A stretch of 64,000 nt of DNA from Urechidicola croceus (GCA_905181865.1 CAJIZG010000005.1:478705-542704), one strand, 5' to 3'; positions 43,571 to 53,255 are shown, numbered from the stretch's first letter. Notes: a model not told the origin generated them from the sequence alone. A program made the numbers and translations.

Positions 43571-44974
43571 TTAGTTTAATGAGTTATATAAATTGATGTA
43601 TTCTTGAGCAGAAGCATTCCAGGAATGATCGATACTCATGATTCGCTTTCTATTTTTGTTGAATGCTGTTTTGTCTTGATATAATAAAGTCGCTCTTTCA
43701 ATAGCGTTAACGATTTGATCGATCTCTACGTCTTTATGTGTAAATCCGAAGCCGTCTTCAGAAATATCTATTATGGTATCTTTTAAACCGCCAGTTTTTC
43801 TGACAATTGGGATCAATCCGTAGCGTAAGGCGTACATTTGATTTAAGCCACAGGGTTCTATTCTCGAGGGCATTAATAAATAATCGGCTCCTGCATAAAT
43901 AATATGAGAGATTTTTTCATCATAACCTATAAAAGCATTGTATGTGCCTTCAAATTCAGTTTTTAAAGATTCTAATTGGCTTTCAACCTCCTCATGACCA
44001 GAACCTAATAAGAGCACGGAGATGTTTTCTTTTTGCAATGCTTTTTGAAAAACTTCTGGCAATAATTCGGCGCCTTTTTCTCCTACAAGTCTACCTATAA
44101 AAGCAAATAACGGTTTGTTTAGATCCAAATTAAATTCTTTACAAAGCCATTCTTTATTGCCCTTTCTTCCTGAGGCAACGGCACTTTTCTTGAAGTTTTT
44201 TACAATATAATGGTCGGTTTCTGGATTCCAAACTTCGGAATCAATTCCATTTAATATTCCCACACATTTATGGCTTTCTGCCACTAATAAATCCTCTAAC
44301 CCATTTGCCTTTATTTTTAATTCTTCCATATAACTAGGCGAAACCGTAGTGACCTTCCAAGCACATTTAATGGCGGCAGATAGTGGATTAATCATACCGC
44401 TCCAATCTAATAAACCAATATTTTCAAAGTTAAATGCTGGAATCAATCCAACTTTATCATGACTAAAAGATCCTTGATATTGCGCATTGTGAATTGTTAA
44501 AATTACTGGGATTTTGTTCAAGGATTCATATTTATAAGATTCTTGAAGCATAAAAGGAGTTAGTCCCGCATGGTGATCATGGCAATGAATAATTGTTGGT
44601 TTTTCTTTCCATGTTAAGATCCAATCCAACGCGGCTATTTGAAATGCTAAAAACCGATTCGCATCATCATAAGAATAAACATAATCGACCGTTAAGAGAT
44701 TTATTATTTTTACAAAATAAATATCAAAACCTACAGCGTTATTATCTAATGTTAGAATTTTAAAATTATAGGATTCTCTGCCTAATTCAAGGGTTGAATT
44801 ATAAGCAGTACTAAATTCATGACTCTGAGTAAATTTGTTGTCATAAAATGGCATGATAACCTCAGAAGTACGATCAGAATTACTTTGATATTTTGGTAAA
44901 GCGCCAACTACATCTGCTAATCCCCCAACTTTCGCAATTGGGTAACATTCGGCACTCAAGTGTGTTATTTTCAT
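43571..44974 (-). CDS. glgA: Glycogen synthase (GT5)
   Basis: GlgA adds glucose from ADP-glucose to the non-reducing end of alpha-1,4-glucan in the cytosol. The 467-residue protein has a GT-B fold. The N-terminal segment KVGGLADVVGALPK holds the ADP-glucose-binding Lys and Gly residues; PTIIHCHDHHAGLTPF and FAFIGRLVGEKGAELLPE mark the two domains, and PSRIEPCGLNQMYALRYG is the C-terminal E-x7-E-like sugar-binding region. Length is normal. It is the first gene of the glycogen operon, 76 bases downstream of the lepA stop on the same strand. I saw no clear promoter box before it. Confidence 0.95.
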   Translation of the reverse strand: MKITHLSAECYPIAKVGGLADVVGALPKYQSNSDRTSEVIMPFYDNKFTQSHEFSTAYNSTLELGRESYNFKILTLDNNAVGFDIYFVKIINLLTVDYVYSYDDANRFLAFQIAALDWILTWKEKPTIIHCHDHHAGLTPFMLQESYKYESLNKIPVILTIHNAQYQGSFSHDKVGLIPAFNFENIGLLDWSGMINPLSAAIKCAWKVTTVSPSYMEELKIKANGLEDLLVAESHKCVGILNGIDSEVWNPETDHYIVKNFKKSAVASGRKGNKEWLCKEFNLDLNKPLFAFIGRLVGEKGAELLPEVFQKALQKENISVLLLGSGHEEVESQLESLKTEFEGTYNAFIGYDEKISHIIYAGADYLLMPSRIEPCGLNQMYALRYGLIPIVRKTGGLKDTIIDISEDGFGFTHKDVEIDQIVNAIERATLLYQDKTAFNKNRKRIMSIDHSWNASAQEYINLYNSLN

Positions 44975-45050
44975 AGATCTCTATAATAAGACCTAAAATG
45001 TACAAATTTTTTTAGAAAATCCTAAGAGATTAAGCAAGATTTTATTACCC

Positions 45051-46847
45051 TCAATCATTTAATTTTAAAACAGCCATAAATGCTTGCTGCGGAATTTCTA
45101 CATTCCCCACTTGACGCATTCTTTTCTTTCCTTTCTTCTGCTTTTCTAATAATTTACGTTTACGAGAAATATCACCACCGTAACACTTGGCAGTTACATC
45201 TTTACGCAATGCTTTGATTGTTTCTCTCGAAATAATCTTAGAACCGATGGCAGCCTGAATCGGAATGTCGAATTGTTGTCTTGGAATTAATTCTTTTAAT
45301 TTCTCACACATCTTTTTACCAATATTCTGTGCATTATCTGCATGAATCAGTGCCGAAAGCGCATCTACAGATAGTGCATTTAGCAATATATCTAAACGAA
45401 CAAGTTTAGACTCCCGCATCCCAATTGGTGTATAATCAAAAGAAGCATATCCTTTAGATACCGTTTTAAGACGATCGTAAAAGTCGAAAACAATTTCTGC
45501 TAATGGCATGTCAAAATTCAATTCAACACGTTCTGTGGTTAGATAGGTCTGATTCGTAATCATTCCTCTTTTTTCTATACACAGGGACATTACATTACCA
45601 ACAAAATCTGCTTTGGTAATAATAGATGCTTTTATATAAGGTTCTTCTATTCTATTAAGCGTTGAAGGGTCTGGTAAATCTGTAGGGTTATTTAAAATAA
45701 ATGCCTCATCTGGTTTTCTATTTGTAAATGCATGGTAAGATACGTTTGGTACCGTAGTAATAACGGTCATGTTAAATTCACGTTCCAATCGTTCTTGGAT
45801 AATTTCCATGTGTAACATTCCTAAGAATCCACAGCGGAAACCGAAACCTAAAGCAGCAGAGCTTTCAGGTAGAAATACCAATGAAGCATCGTTCAATTGT
45901 AATTTCTCCATAGAGTTACGTAACTCTTCGTAGTCTTCTGTATCTACAGGGTAAATTCCTGCAAATACCATTGGCTTTACATCTTCAAATCCTTCTACAA
46001 TATTGGTAGTAGGGTTAAGAGCGTCGGTAATGGTATCTCCAACTTTCACTTCTTTTGCTGTTTTAATTCCAGTAATTAAATACCCAACATCACCCGTTTT
46101 TACAGATTTTTTAACGACTTGTTCTAGTTTTAAGGTTCCGACTTCGTCGGCAAAATATTCTTGACCGGTAGCAACGAATTTCACTTTTTGCCCTTTTTTT
46201 ATTTCCCCATTAAAAACTCTAAAATACGTTTCAATTCCTCTAAAGGTATTGTAAACGGAGTCGAAAATCAAGGCTTGTAGCGGGGCGTCTGGGTCTCCTT
46301 TTGGAGCTGGAATACGCTCAATAACTGCTTTTAAAATAGCATCGACACCTAAGCCTGTTTTTCCACTTGCGTGAATTACTTCGTCGGAATCACAACCTAA
46401 TAAATCAACAATATCATCGGTAACTTCTTCTGGATTGGCAGATGGTAAATCTACTTTGTTAAGAACAGGAATGATCTCTAAATCATTCTCTAAAGCTAAA
46501 TACAAGTTAGAAATAGTTTGTGCCTGTATACTTTGTGCAGCATCAACAATTAGTAATGCACCTTCACAAGCCGCGATAGAACGAGAAACTTCGTAAGAAA
46601 AATCTACGTGTCCCGGAGTGTCGATCAAGTTCAAGATATATTCTTGGCCTTCATACGTGTACTCCATTTGAATCGCGTGTGACTTAATGGTAATACCACG
46701 TTCACGCTCCAAATCCATCGTGTCTAGTAATTGATCTTTTTTTTCTCTATCGGTAACAGCGCCTGTAAATTCTAATAATCTATCTGCCAGTGTACTCTTA
46801 CCGTGGTCAATATGTGCAATTATGCAAAAATTTCTAATGTGCTTCAT
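45051..46847 (-). CDS. lepA: Translation elongation factor 4
   Basis: LepA/EF4 is a ribosome-associated GTPase linked to back-translocation or to ribosome assembly. The 598-residue protein has the G1 motif AHIDHGKST (residues about 10-18), G3 [10 protein letters not shown]4 NKVDLP, and the LepA-specific C-terminal domain with [20 protein letters not shown]. Domain order matches the family. I placed the start at 46847 ([10 protein letters not shown]), the usual N-terminus; the longer open frame to 46901 would overlap the TATCTTTG promoter box at 46876-46883. It stands between the glycogen operon and a gene-poor stretch. Confidence 0.96.
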   Translation of the reverse strand: MKHIRNFCIIAHIDHGKSTLADRLLEFTGAVTDREKKDQLLDTMDLERERGITIKSHAIQMEYTYEGQEYILNLIDTPGHVDFSYEVSRSIAACEGALLIVDAAQSIQAQTISNLYLALENDLEIIPVLNKVDLPSANPEEVTDDIVDLLGCDSDEVIHASGKTGLGVDAILKAVIERIPAPKGDPDAPLQALIFDSVYNTFRGIETYFRVFNGEIKKGQKVKFVATGQEYFADEVGTLKLEQVVKKSVKTGDVGYLITGIKTAKEVKVGDTITDALNPTTNIVEGFEDVKPMVFAGIYPVDTEDYEELRNSMEKLQLNDASLVFLPESSAALGFGFRCGFLGMLHMEIIQERLEREFNMTVITTVPNVSYHAFTNRKPDEAFILNNPTDLPDPSTLNRIEEPYIKASIITKADFVGNVMSLCIEKRGMITNQTYLTTERVELNFDMPLAEIVFDFYDRLKTVSKGYASFDYTPIGMRESKLVRLDILLNALSVDALSALIHADNAQNIGKKMCEKLKELIPRQQFDIPIQAAIGSKIISRETIKALRKDVTAKCYGGDISRKRKLLEKQKKGKKRMRQVGNVEIPQQAFMAVLKLND

Positions 46848-46875
46848 TCGTCGTAATCTTTCTTGTAAGAATCTG

Positions 46876-46883
46876 CAAAGATA
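46876..46883 (-). promoter_or_regulatory. Promoter -7 box of lepA
   Basis: The minus strand reads TATCTTTG, 28 bases before the lepA ATG at 46847. TTG triplets lie 12-15 bases further upstream, a little close for a -33 element. The box lies inside the longer alternative reading frame and so supports the shorter start. Confidence 0.55.
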
Positions 46884-47326
46884 GTTTTTTTGTTTCAACA
46901 ATGTTTAACCTCAATTCGATTTATATGATAGATATAAAATTAAATCGTAATATTGAAGCACAGCGATTTGTTATTTCGGCAGAGTGGAGTATGAGCAATA
47001 TGATACGATTTCTCCTATTATCGAAATGACTAAGGATATTTTTTGAGTAAATTGCAGTTCATTGAAAAACACATTTTATTATTTATTTAGCGAATGTTTC
47101 TTTGTGATATAAATAGTTGAATTTGACCTTATAAAAAAAGATATATTCAAAATTATTTTATTGCTTTTAATTCTTGTTGCGAGACTATTAATAATTACGG
47201 ATTAAGATAATAATTATGAATCTTACGCGGATAATTATCCAGATTTATCCAAAGATGAGAATTGGGCACATGTAAAGGTTATTAGAAGTATTCAAAGAAC
47301 TTTCTATTAAAAAAGTAGCAAAGAAA
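46884..47326. other. Gap with a possible decayed membrane-protein fragment
   Basis: No intact gene. From about 47113 to 47310 one plus-strand frame gives a hydrophobic segment (DIFKIILLLLILVARLLIITD), a TAA at 47203-47205, and then in the same frame a hydrophilic run (NYESYADNYPDLSKDENWAHVKVIRSIQ, shown broken by that stop from the helix) to a TAA at about 47310. A signal or membrane helix followed by a soluble part with an in-frame stop suggests a decayed gene. I saw nothing else in this stretch. Confidence 0.3.
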
Positions 47327-47655
47327 ATGACTTCTATAACGGTGGCGAAAGGCGATAAAATCATTTTCGGAAAATTAGAAGATATTACCTATTTAAAGGC
47401 CGATGAAAAATGTGTAATGCTTTATACAAACAGCGAAATCATATTGTTAGATAGTCCTTAAATCAATTGGAAAAATGCTTACTCGATTATTTTTTGAGAG
47501 TACATCGTGCTGTGATCATAAATATAAATTATCTTGAGGAGAATCAAAAGTATTTTAGCAGCCGGTATATTATAAAACAGCAGAATAAAGGACTCAATTC
47601 TATTACAACGGGTCATAGTTATTTACCTCAAATTAAATTGTGGATGGGAGTTTAG
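47327..47655 (+). pseudogene. Frameshifted LytTR DNA-binding protein
   Basis: The two halves of a LytTR-type DNA-binding domain lie in different frames. Frame one (ATG at 47327) gives ITVAKGDKIIFGKLEDITYLKAD and stops at a TAA at 47459-47461. The -1 frame then continues as LEKCLLDYFLRVHRAVIININYLEE and ends SITTGHSYLPQIKLWMG; FxRVHRxxIIN is the LytTR hallmark. A one-base change near 47457 would restore a protein of about 110 residues. No kinase partner is adjacent. It may be a true pseudogene or a sequencing error in a live gene. Confidence 0.75.
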
Positions 47656-47775
47656 ATTCTTTCCTCCCGCAAGCTTTCAAAAATCGTGTAGGCTTATTAT
47701 TAAAAAAACATCTACTAGGTCACAAAGACCTTACATGAAAGCAACAAAATTATTTCAATTGAAAATATAAACTCC

Positions 47776-47783
47776 TATCTTTG
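47776..47783 (+). promoter_or_regulatory. Promoter -7 box of dusB
   Basis: TATCTTTG matches TAnnTTTG. Transcription would start around 47790, which makes the first in-frame TTG (47797) almost leaderless and favours the TTG at 47806 as the start of dusB. A TTG 14 bases upstream is too close to be a standard -33 element. Confidence 0.5.
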
Positions 47784-47805
47784 CATTTTTAAAAAATTGA
47801 TTGTT

Positions 47806-48795
47806 TTGGTTAAAATAGGAGACATAGAATTACCAGATTTCCCATTGCTATTAGCACCGATGGAAGATGTAAGTGATCCGCCATTTAGAGCATTGTGCAA
47901 GGAGCAGGGTGCAGATGTGGTATACACGGAGTTTATTTCGTCCGAGGGCTTGATTCGTGATGCAGCAAAAAGTATTAAGAAATTGGATATCTATGAAAAA
48001 GAACGTCCGGTTGGAATTCAAATTTTTGGTGCTAATCTAGAATCTATGCTTCGAACGATAGAGATTGTTGAGCAATCAAAACCAGATATTATTGATATTA
48101 ATTTTGGGTGTCCAGTAAAAAAGGTCGTTTCTAAAGGAGCAGGAGCTGGGATTTTAAAAGACATCGATTTAATGGTTTCTTTAACAGAAGCCATGGTAAA
48201 ACATACTGATTTACCTATATCGGTAAAAACGCGTTTGGGTTGGGATCATGATTCTATAAAAATTATAGAAGTTGCAGAGCGTTTACAGGATGTAGGATGT
48301 AAATCAATTGCGATTCACGGACGAACGCGGGCGCAAATGTATAAAGGAGATGCCGATTGGGCGCCAATTGCTGCCGTTAAAAATAATTCAAGAATGCATA
48401 TTCCAGTTTTTGGAAATGGGGATATTTCTTCACCAGAGAGAGCAATGTCCATGCGAGATGATTATGGTTTAGATGGAGCGATGATAGGTAGAGCAACCAT
48501 TGGTAATCCTTGGTTTTTTAAACAAGTAAAACACTTTTTTGAAACAGGAGAACACTTGCCTGAAATTACTATTGCAGAACGTGTTGCAATGGCCAAAAGA
48601 CATTTAGAGTTAGAAATCGCTTGGAAAGAAGTTGAGATTGTAGGAGTCATGGAAACGAGAAGACATTACACGAATTATTTTAAAGGGATTGCAAATTTTA
48701 AACCTTATAGATTAAAAATGGTTACTTCAGATTCTGCTCAAGAAGTCTATAACGTTTTTGATGAAGTATTGGAGAAGTTTGGAAGCCTATCATAG
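47806..48795 (+). CDS. dusB: tRNA-dihydrouridine synthase, DusB type
   Basis: This FMN enzyme reduces uridine to dihydrouridine in the D-loop of tRNAs. The product (about 329 residues) begins VKIGDIELPDFPLLLAPMEDVSD, has the catalytic Cys in NFGCPVKKV, and the FMN/phosphate segments SVKTRLGW, AIHGRTRAQMYKG and GNGDISSPERA. GRATIGNPWFFKQ closes the barrel. The start is TTG at 47806 giving MVKIGD, the usual beginning of the family; an upstream TTG at 47797 would add three residues. It is transcribed on its own and is convergent with the permease-rbfA pair. Confidence 0.94.
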   Translation: MVKIGDIELPDFPLLLAPMEDVSDPPFRALCKEQGADVVYTEFISSEGLIRDAAKSIKKLDIYEKERPVGIQIFGANLESMLRTIEIVEQSKPDIIDINFGCPVKKVVSKGAGAGILKDIDLMVSLTEAMVKHTDLPISVKTRLGWDHDSIKIIEVAERLQDVGCKSIAIHGRTRAQMYKGDADWAPIAAVKNNSRMHIPVFGNGDISSPERAMSMRDDYGLDGAMIGRATIGNPWFFKQVKHFFETGEHLPEITIAERVAMAKRHLELEIAWKEVEIVGVMETRRHYTNYFKGIANFKPYRLKMVTSDSAQEVYNVFDEVLEKFGSLS

Positions 48796-48798
48796 AGA

Positions 48799-48856
48799 CT
48801 TCTCATAGAAAAGGATATTTTTAACGCATAATTTTTCCCTATGAGGAGATGAGAAG
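48799..48856. terminator. Inverted repeat between convergent genes, possible terminator
   Basis: CTTCTCAT (48799-48806) can pair with ATGAGAAG (48849-48856), and CTCATAG (48802-48808) alternatively with CTATGAG (48839-48845). The loop is long and contains runs of T and A. Position between the dusB and permease stops suggests transcription ending, but the structure is not classical. Confidence 0.35.
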
Positions 48857-48861
48857 GGACT

Positions 48862-50064
48862 TTACTCTACTACTTCTTTTGTAATTCTACTACTGGCAAT
48901 TTTTGCAGCAATAAAACCAAGAATAAGTATAGTAAAAAATACGGTAATTACATTGCTCATTTTAAATGCTACTGGAAAAGCTAAATGAGGGGTAATCATA
49001 AATAAACCAAATTCTTTTTGAAGTAGTACTAAAATAATGGCAAGTGCTAATCCAATCAATAAGCCAAAGAAACTCAATAAAAATCCTTGAAACGTAAATA
49101 TTTTACGAATTTCTCGAATGTCCGTTCCAAGATTGTAAAGGGTTTTTAAATTTGATTTTTTGTCAAAAATCATCATAATTAATGCTCCAATTACGTTAAA
49201 CAATGCAATGATAAGTATCAACGTAAAAATTAAATAGGAGGCTAAATTTTCTGTGTTTAGCATTTTGTAAAGCAGCGCGTTTAACTGTTCACGAGTTTCA
49301 AATTTAAAAGCTGATCCCAATTTTTTAATAAGCGTTTCAATAACCGCTTCGCGCTTATCTAAATCAATAACTTTTACTTCAATGGCGCTAATTTGGTTTT
49401 CAGAATAACCCAATAATTGTTGCGCTAAGTCTAATGAGATAAAGGTAAATTTTCGATCCAATTCTTCGGTTAGTTCAAAAATACCAACGGGCTGCACTTT
49501 TGTAATACTAATGTCATTCTTAATACTAGTTACATATCCCGAACCAGGTTTGGGTACATATATTTTAAGTGGCTCTAAATAATCATTTATTCCCATGGAA
49601 AGGGTATTGGAAATTCCATTTCCAACAACAGCATGATTTGAATACTCAAAATTAATCCAGCGACCCACCACGATGGCGGTATCTATATTATTAATCTGAT
49701 TAAAATTTTCTTCTACACCTTTAATATAAGCTAAATGCGTTTTATTTTTGAACTCTAAAAAAGCCCGTTCTTCAATTACTTTTGTGAATTGGTCAACACC
49801 TGCCGTTTCATTGATAGACTGTTTTATTTTGGAAGTAAATAAAAATGATTTTCCCTTTACGGGAGTTATTTTAAAGTCGGGGTCCGAATTTTGAATAAAT
49901 CCCAGGCTGAATTCTTTTAATCCAGAAAATCCAGAGAGCACTATAAATAAGGCCATAGTGCCAATAATAACACCTATAGTTGCAATAATTGTAATAATAT
50001 TTATAGTATTATTACTACTCTTTGAAAACAAATAGCGCTTTGCAATATAGAGTGGAAAATTCAA
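48862..50064 (-). CDS. FtsX/LolE-type ABC transporter permease
   Basis: This 400-residue inner-membrane protein has the MacB/FtsX permease plan: one N-terminal helix (about residues 20-45; TIIATIGVIIGTMALFIVL), a large periplasmic domain, and three C-terminal helices (about 275-395). The N-terminus FPLYIAKRYLFSKSSNNTIN is typical of LolC/LolE-type permeases, which extract lipoproteins from the inner membrane for transfer to the outer membrane. No ATPase gene is adjacent. It starts 2 bases after the rbfA stop, so the two are cotranscribed. Confidence 0.85.
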   Translation of the reverse strand: MNFPLYIAKRYLFSKSSNNTINIITIIATIGVIIGTMALFIVLSGFSGLKEFSLGFIQNSDPDFKITPVKGKSFLFTSKIKQSINETAGVDQFTKVIEERAFLEFKNKTHLAYIKGVEENFNQINNIDTAIVVGRWINFEYSNHAVVGNGISNTLSMGINDYLEPLKIYVPKPGSGYVTSIKNDISITKVQPVGIFELTEELDRKFTFISLDLAQQLLGYSENQISAIEVKVIDLDKREAVIETLIKKLGSAFKFETREQLNALLYKMLNTENLASYLIFTLILIIALFNVIGALIMMIFDKKSNLKTLYNLGTDIREIRKIFTFQGFLLSFFGLLIGLALAIILVLLQKEFGLFMITPHLAFPVAFKMSNVITVFFTILILGFIAAKIASSRITKEVVE

Positions 50065-50066
50065 TC

Positions 50067-50459
50067 TTATTTTTTTTTGCGTTTGTTTAAAATATCGGGA
50101 TTCTCAATCGGATTATCTTCTCTGCCCTTTAAAGCATTGTCAATACTGTCAATGTAGTCTAGCGAGTCATCTCCATAAAATAACAATTGGGGCATTCTCC
50201 TTAATTGATTTTTAGTTCTACGCGCCATTTCATGACGAATTGTGGCAGTATTTGATGTAATACCTTTTAATAACTGTTCTCTTTTTTCAGAAGGAAAAAC
50301 ACTTAAAAAAATCTTCGCTTCGCCAAGATCGCTAGTAACTCTAACTTTGGTAACAGAAATTAAGACACCCTTCATACCCTCTCTAGCGGCACCTTGTAAA
50401 ACATCTACCAAGTCTTTTTGTAAAACTCCTGCAATTTTTTTCTGTCTGTTTGTTTCCAT
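50067..50459 (-). CDS. rbfA: 30S ribosome-binding factor A
   Basis: RbfA binds the 30S subunit during late maturation of 16S rRNA and in cold adaptation. The 130-residue protein has the KH-like fold of the family: an N-terminal helix (RQKKIAGVLQKDLVDVLQ), GVLISVTKVRVTSDLGEAKIFLSVF, and the conserved MARRTKNQLRRMPQLLFYGDDSLD. I used the ATG at 50459 (METNRQ) because it gives the standard N-terminus; an upstream ATG would add eleven residues. The C-terminus is rich in lysine. It heads a two-gene operon with the LolE-type permease, an arrangement that I believe is common in the Flavobacteriaceae. Confidence 0.93.
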   Translation of the reverse strand: METNRQKKIAGVLQKDLVDVLQGAAREGMKGVLISVTKVRVTSDLGEAKIFLSVFPSEKREQLLKGITSNTATIRHEMARRTKNQLRRMPQLLFYGDDSLDYIDSIDNALKGREDNPIENPDILNKRKKK

Positions 50460-50680
50460 GCGGCAAAAGTACGGTATATTTGAAAAGGACAAGTTGTTTC
50501 ATGTGTCTTTAATATTTGTTAATTCGGTTACGTGGTTCATTGACAATAGTCATTGCCTTGGGTATCGGCTTTTAGGCATGAAGGTTTCATGTGTTTATAT
50601 CAATTATTTTAAGGGGTCACATATTCGTTTGTCATTAATCATTCCCTTGGGGGATAAAATTTTTAATATGCTCGTTTCAT

Positions 50681-51103
50681 ATGAAAAAAATAGAACATAT
50701 CGGTATTGCTGTTAAGGATTTAGAAGTATCAAATAAACTGTTTTCAAAACTATTTAATACGTCGAATTACACAGAAGAAGTTTTAGAAAGTGAAGGGGTT
50801 AAAACATCGTTTTTTAAGATTGGTGATGAGAAGATAGAGTTGCTGCAAGGTTTAAATGCGAATAGTGTTATTTCAAGATTTATTAAAAAAAAAGGAGAAG
50901 GTGTGCATCATATTGCTTTTGAAGTAGTTGATATTAGAAGTGAATTGATTCGTTTGAAGGAGGAGGGGTTTGAGTTGATAGACGACATTCCTAAAAGAGG
51001 GGCTGATAATAAATTAGTGGCTTTTATTCATCCGAAATCTACCAATGGTGTGTTGATTGAACTCTGTCAAGATATTGTATCATTGAAAAAAAATTTTGAA
51101 TAG
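50681..51103 (+). CDS. mce: Methylmalonyl-CoA epimerase
   Basis: This small metalloenzyme of the VOC (glyoxalase) superfamily interconverts the R and S forms of methylmalonyl-CoA in propionate metabolism. The 140-residue protein begins KIEHIGIAVKDLEVSNKLF, and metal ligands are expected at His5 and in GVHHIAFEVVDI and GVLIELCQ (Glu near the end). Length is exactly that of the family. The upstream gap to rbfA contains the promoters for the divergent genes. The mutase genes are not in this window. Confidence 0.92.
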   Translation: MKKIEHIGIAVKDLEVSNKLFSKLFNTSNYTEEVLESEGVKTSFFKIGDEKIELLQGLNANSVISRFIKKKGEGVHHIAFEVVDIRSELIRLKEEGFELIDDIPKRGADNKLVAFIHPKSTNGVLIELCQDIVSLKKNFE

Positions 51104-51215
51104 AAATAAAATGAGCTACGACTCGTTTTCATAATTGTAAGAATATAATTTGATTTTATATTGTTGATGAAATTTTAACTTAGAATTGTATCTTGCAAAA
51201 AATATAAAAAAATAG

Positions 51216-52094
51216 ATGTCCAAATCATTTGAGAAATATCAAAAGCGCCGATTGCGTTCTTCGTATGCATCCGTGGTTATTAGCGTTGCTTTAGTTTTAT
51301 TTTTATTAGGTGTTTTGGGGCTGTTAATTGTTAAGACAAAAACAGTTTCTGATCATTTTAAGGAGCAAGTTGCGATAACTGTTTTTTTAAAAGATAGTGC
51401 TAAGGAGAAAACAATAAAAAGCTTGTTGTCAACTATTGAAAAGGAAGAGTTTGTAAAATTGGTTCAATATGTTTCTAAAGAAGATGCCGCTAAACAGTAT
51501 AGTGAAGATATAGGAGAAGATTTTGTTGAATATTTGGGTGGGAATCCTTTAAAAAATGCGATCGATATTTATTTAAAGTCCGATTTTGTGACTCCAGAGA
51601 AAATGGCTGAAATCGAAACTGATTTAGTGAAAAATAAAGTTGTTTTTGAAGTATCGTATGACAAACCCTTGATTGATTTATTGACAAAAAATATTCAAAG
51701 AATAAGTTTTTGGATTTTGATTTTCAGTGCCGTTTTTACTTTGATTGCTGTTGTATTGATTAATAGTGCAATTAGATTATCGGTTTATTCAAAAAGGTTT
51801 ACAATTAAAACCATGCAAATGGTTGGTGCAACAAAAGGATTTATACGAAAACCATTTATTTGGCAAGGTGTAAAATTAGGAATTATTGGTGCATTGGTTG
51901 CCATAACTGGTGTCGTAGGAGTAATTCTGTATCTCGATAAAAATATACCAGAATTACAATTGTTATCAGATAAGGGAATGTTAGGGCTATTATTTGTTGT
52001 TATCATTTTAATTGGAATGGGAATAACTTTTGTAAGTACCTTTGCTGCAACGCAAAGATTTCTAAATTTGAGGACGGAAGAATTGTATTACTAA
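51216..52094 (+). CDS. ftsX: Cell division protein FtsX
   Basis: FtsX is the membrane partner of the ATPase FtsE and controls cell-wall hydrolases at the division site. The 292-residue protein has a basic cytoplasmic N-terminus (KSFEKYQKRRLRSS), helix 1 (about residues 18-42), a periplasmic domain of about 120 residues including EDIGEDFVEYLGGNPLKNAI, and three C-terminal helices. MVGATKGFIRKPFIWQG between helices 2 and 3 is diagnostic. ftsE is not adjacent, as is often the case in Bacteroidota. It leads a cluster with DUF3098, uppP and truB. Confidence 0.92.
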   Translation: MSKSFEKYQKRRLRSSYASVVISVALVLFLLGVLGLLIVKTKTVSDHFKEQVAITVFLKDSAKEKTIKSLLSTIEKEEFVKLVQYVSKEDAAKQYSEDIGEDFVEYLGGNPLKNAIDIYLKSDFVTPEKMAEIETDLVKNKVVFEVSYDKPLIDLLTKNIQRISFWILIFSAVFTLIAVVLINSAIRLSVYSKRFTIKTMQMVGATKGFIRKPFIWQGVKLGIIGALVAITGVVGVILYLDKNIPELQLLSDKGMLGLLFVVIILIGMGITFVSTFAATQRFLNLRTEELYY

Positions 52095-52212
52095 TTGAGA
52101 AAATTGGATTAAATACTATCAATTTCGCGCATAGTTTAAAGGAATTAAATACGTAAAGATTCAAATTGTTAATATAAATATTAGAGATACTACGTAAAGA
52201 CTTTATATAAGT

Positions 52213-52464
52213 ATGGGAAGTAAAAACAAGAAAGAGAAAACGAATTCAGAATTTCTTTTCGGCAAGAGGAATTATAAAATTATGCTCGTAGGTTTGGGTT
52301 TGATTGCTCTTGGATTTGCCCTTATGGCAGGAGGTGGGAGTGATGATCCAACTATTTTTAATGAAGAAATATACAATTTTCAACGCATTAGATTGGCGCC
52401 AACATTAATTTTAATTGGTTTTGCTATAGAAGTTTATGCAATACTTGCCAAGTCAGAGAAGTAA
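52213..52464 (+). CDS. DUF3098 small membrane protein
   Basis: The 83-residue protein has a charged start (KNKKEKTNSEFLFGKRNYKIM) and two transmembrane helices (about residues 27-45 and 60-78) joined by a short loop with the motif GGGSDDPTIFNEEIYNFQR, given here as nineteen residues. This is the pattern of the DUF3098 family, found between ftsX and uppP in many Bacteroidota. Its stop overlaps the uppP start by one base (TAATG), so the two are translationally coupled. The role is unknown; a link to envelope growth is suggested only by its neighbours. Confidence 0.88.
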   Translation: MGSKNKKEKTNSEFLFGKRNYKIMLVGLGLIALGFALMAGGGSDDPTIFNEEIYNFQRIRLAPTLILIGFAIEVYAILAKSEK

Positions 52465-53255
52465 TGAGTTATTTGGATGCGATAATCCTAGGTTTGATTC
52501 AAGGATTAACAGAATTTTTACCAGTATCTTCTAGTGGCCATTTAGAATTGGCAAAAGTAATTTTAGGGGACAATTCGTTACCCGAAGAAAGTCTGACCTT
52601 TACCGTAATTTTACATTTTGCTACTGCTTTAAGTACGATTGTTGTTTTTAGGGAAGAAGTTTTAGAAATAATAAAAGGATTATTTTTGTTTAAATGGAAT
52701 GAAGAAACTCAGTTTTCTCTTAAAATTTTGGCTTCTATGATTCCTGCGGCTCTCATTGGATATTTCTTTGAGTCGGAATTAGAATCTTTGTTTGGCGGAC
52801 AAATATTGTTGGTTGGATTTATGTTGTTGATAACCGCCATGTTACTATTATTTGCTGATAAGGCCAAGAATACAGATAAAAAGGTTGGATTTGGAAATGC
52901 AATGGTTGTAGGTTTTGCACAAGCAATTGCAATGTTGCCTGGAATTTCAAGATCGGGAGCCACGATATCTTCTGCAGTTTTACTCGGGGTTGATAGAACA
53001 CAGGCTGCTAGGTTTTCATTTTTGATGGTTGTACCATTAATTATTGGTAAAGTTTGCAAGGATATTTTAGGAGGTGAATTGAATTTGGAGTCTTCGAAAA
53101 TAGGTATTTATTCAGTGGGCTTTATCATGGCATTTGTATCTGGAATGATTGCGTGTACTTGGATGATTTCTTTGGTGAAGAGAAGTAAATTATCCTATTT
53201 CTCTTTGTATTGTGCTGTTATAGGCACGGTGTCTATTTTTTATTCACTGATATAA
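52464..53255 (+). CDS. uppP: Undecaprenyl-diphosphatase
   Basis: UppP (BacA) recycles undecaprenyl diphosphate to the monophosphate lipid carrier for peptidoglycan and other polymers. The 263-residue inner-membrane protein has the two conserved active-site regions: QGLTEFLPVSSSGHLEL near residue 15 (E-x-x-P-x-S-S-S-G-H) and LPGISRSGATISSAVLLG near residue 160. About eight helices are predicted. It shares one base with the DUF3098 gene before it. truB follows after 87 bases on the same strand. Confidence 0.95.
   Translation: MSYLDAIILGLIQGLTEFLPVSSSGHLELAKVILGDNSLPEESLTFTVILHFATALSTIVVFREEVLEIIKGLFLFKWNEETQFSLKILASMIPAALIGYFFESELESLFGGQILLVGFMLLITAMLLLFADKAKNTDKKVGFGNAMVVGFAQAIAMLPGISRSGATISSAVLLGVDRTQAARFSFLMVVPLIIGKVCKDILGGELNLESSKIGIYSVGFIMAFVSGMIACTWMISLVKRSKLSYFSLYCAVIGTVSIFYSLI

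Noticed and set aside
46848-46901. Longer N-terminus for lepA
   Set aside because: The extra 18 codons overlap a TATCTTTG promoter box, and the family begins at MKHIRNF-type sequence.
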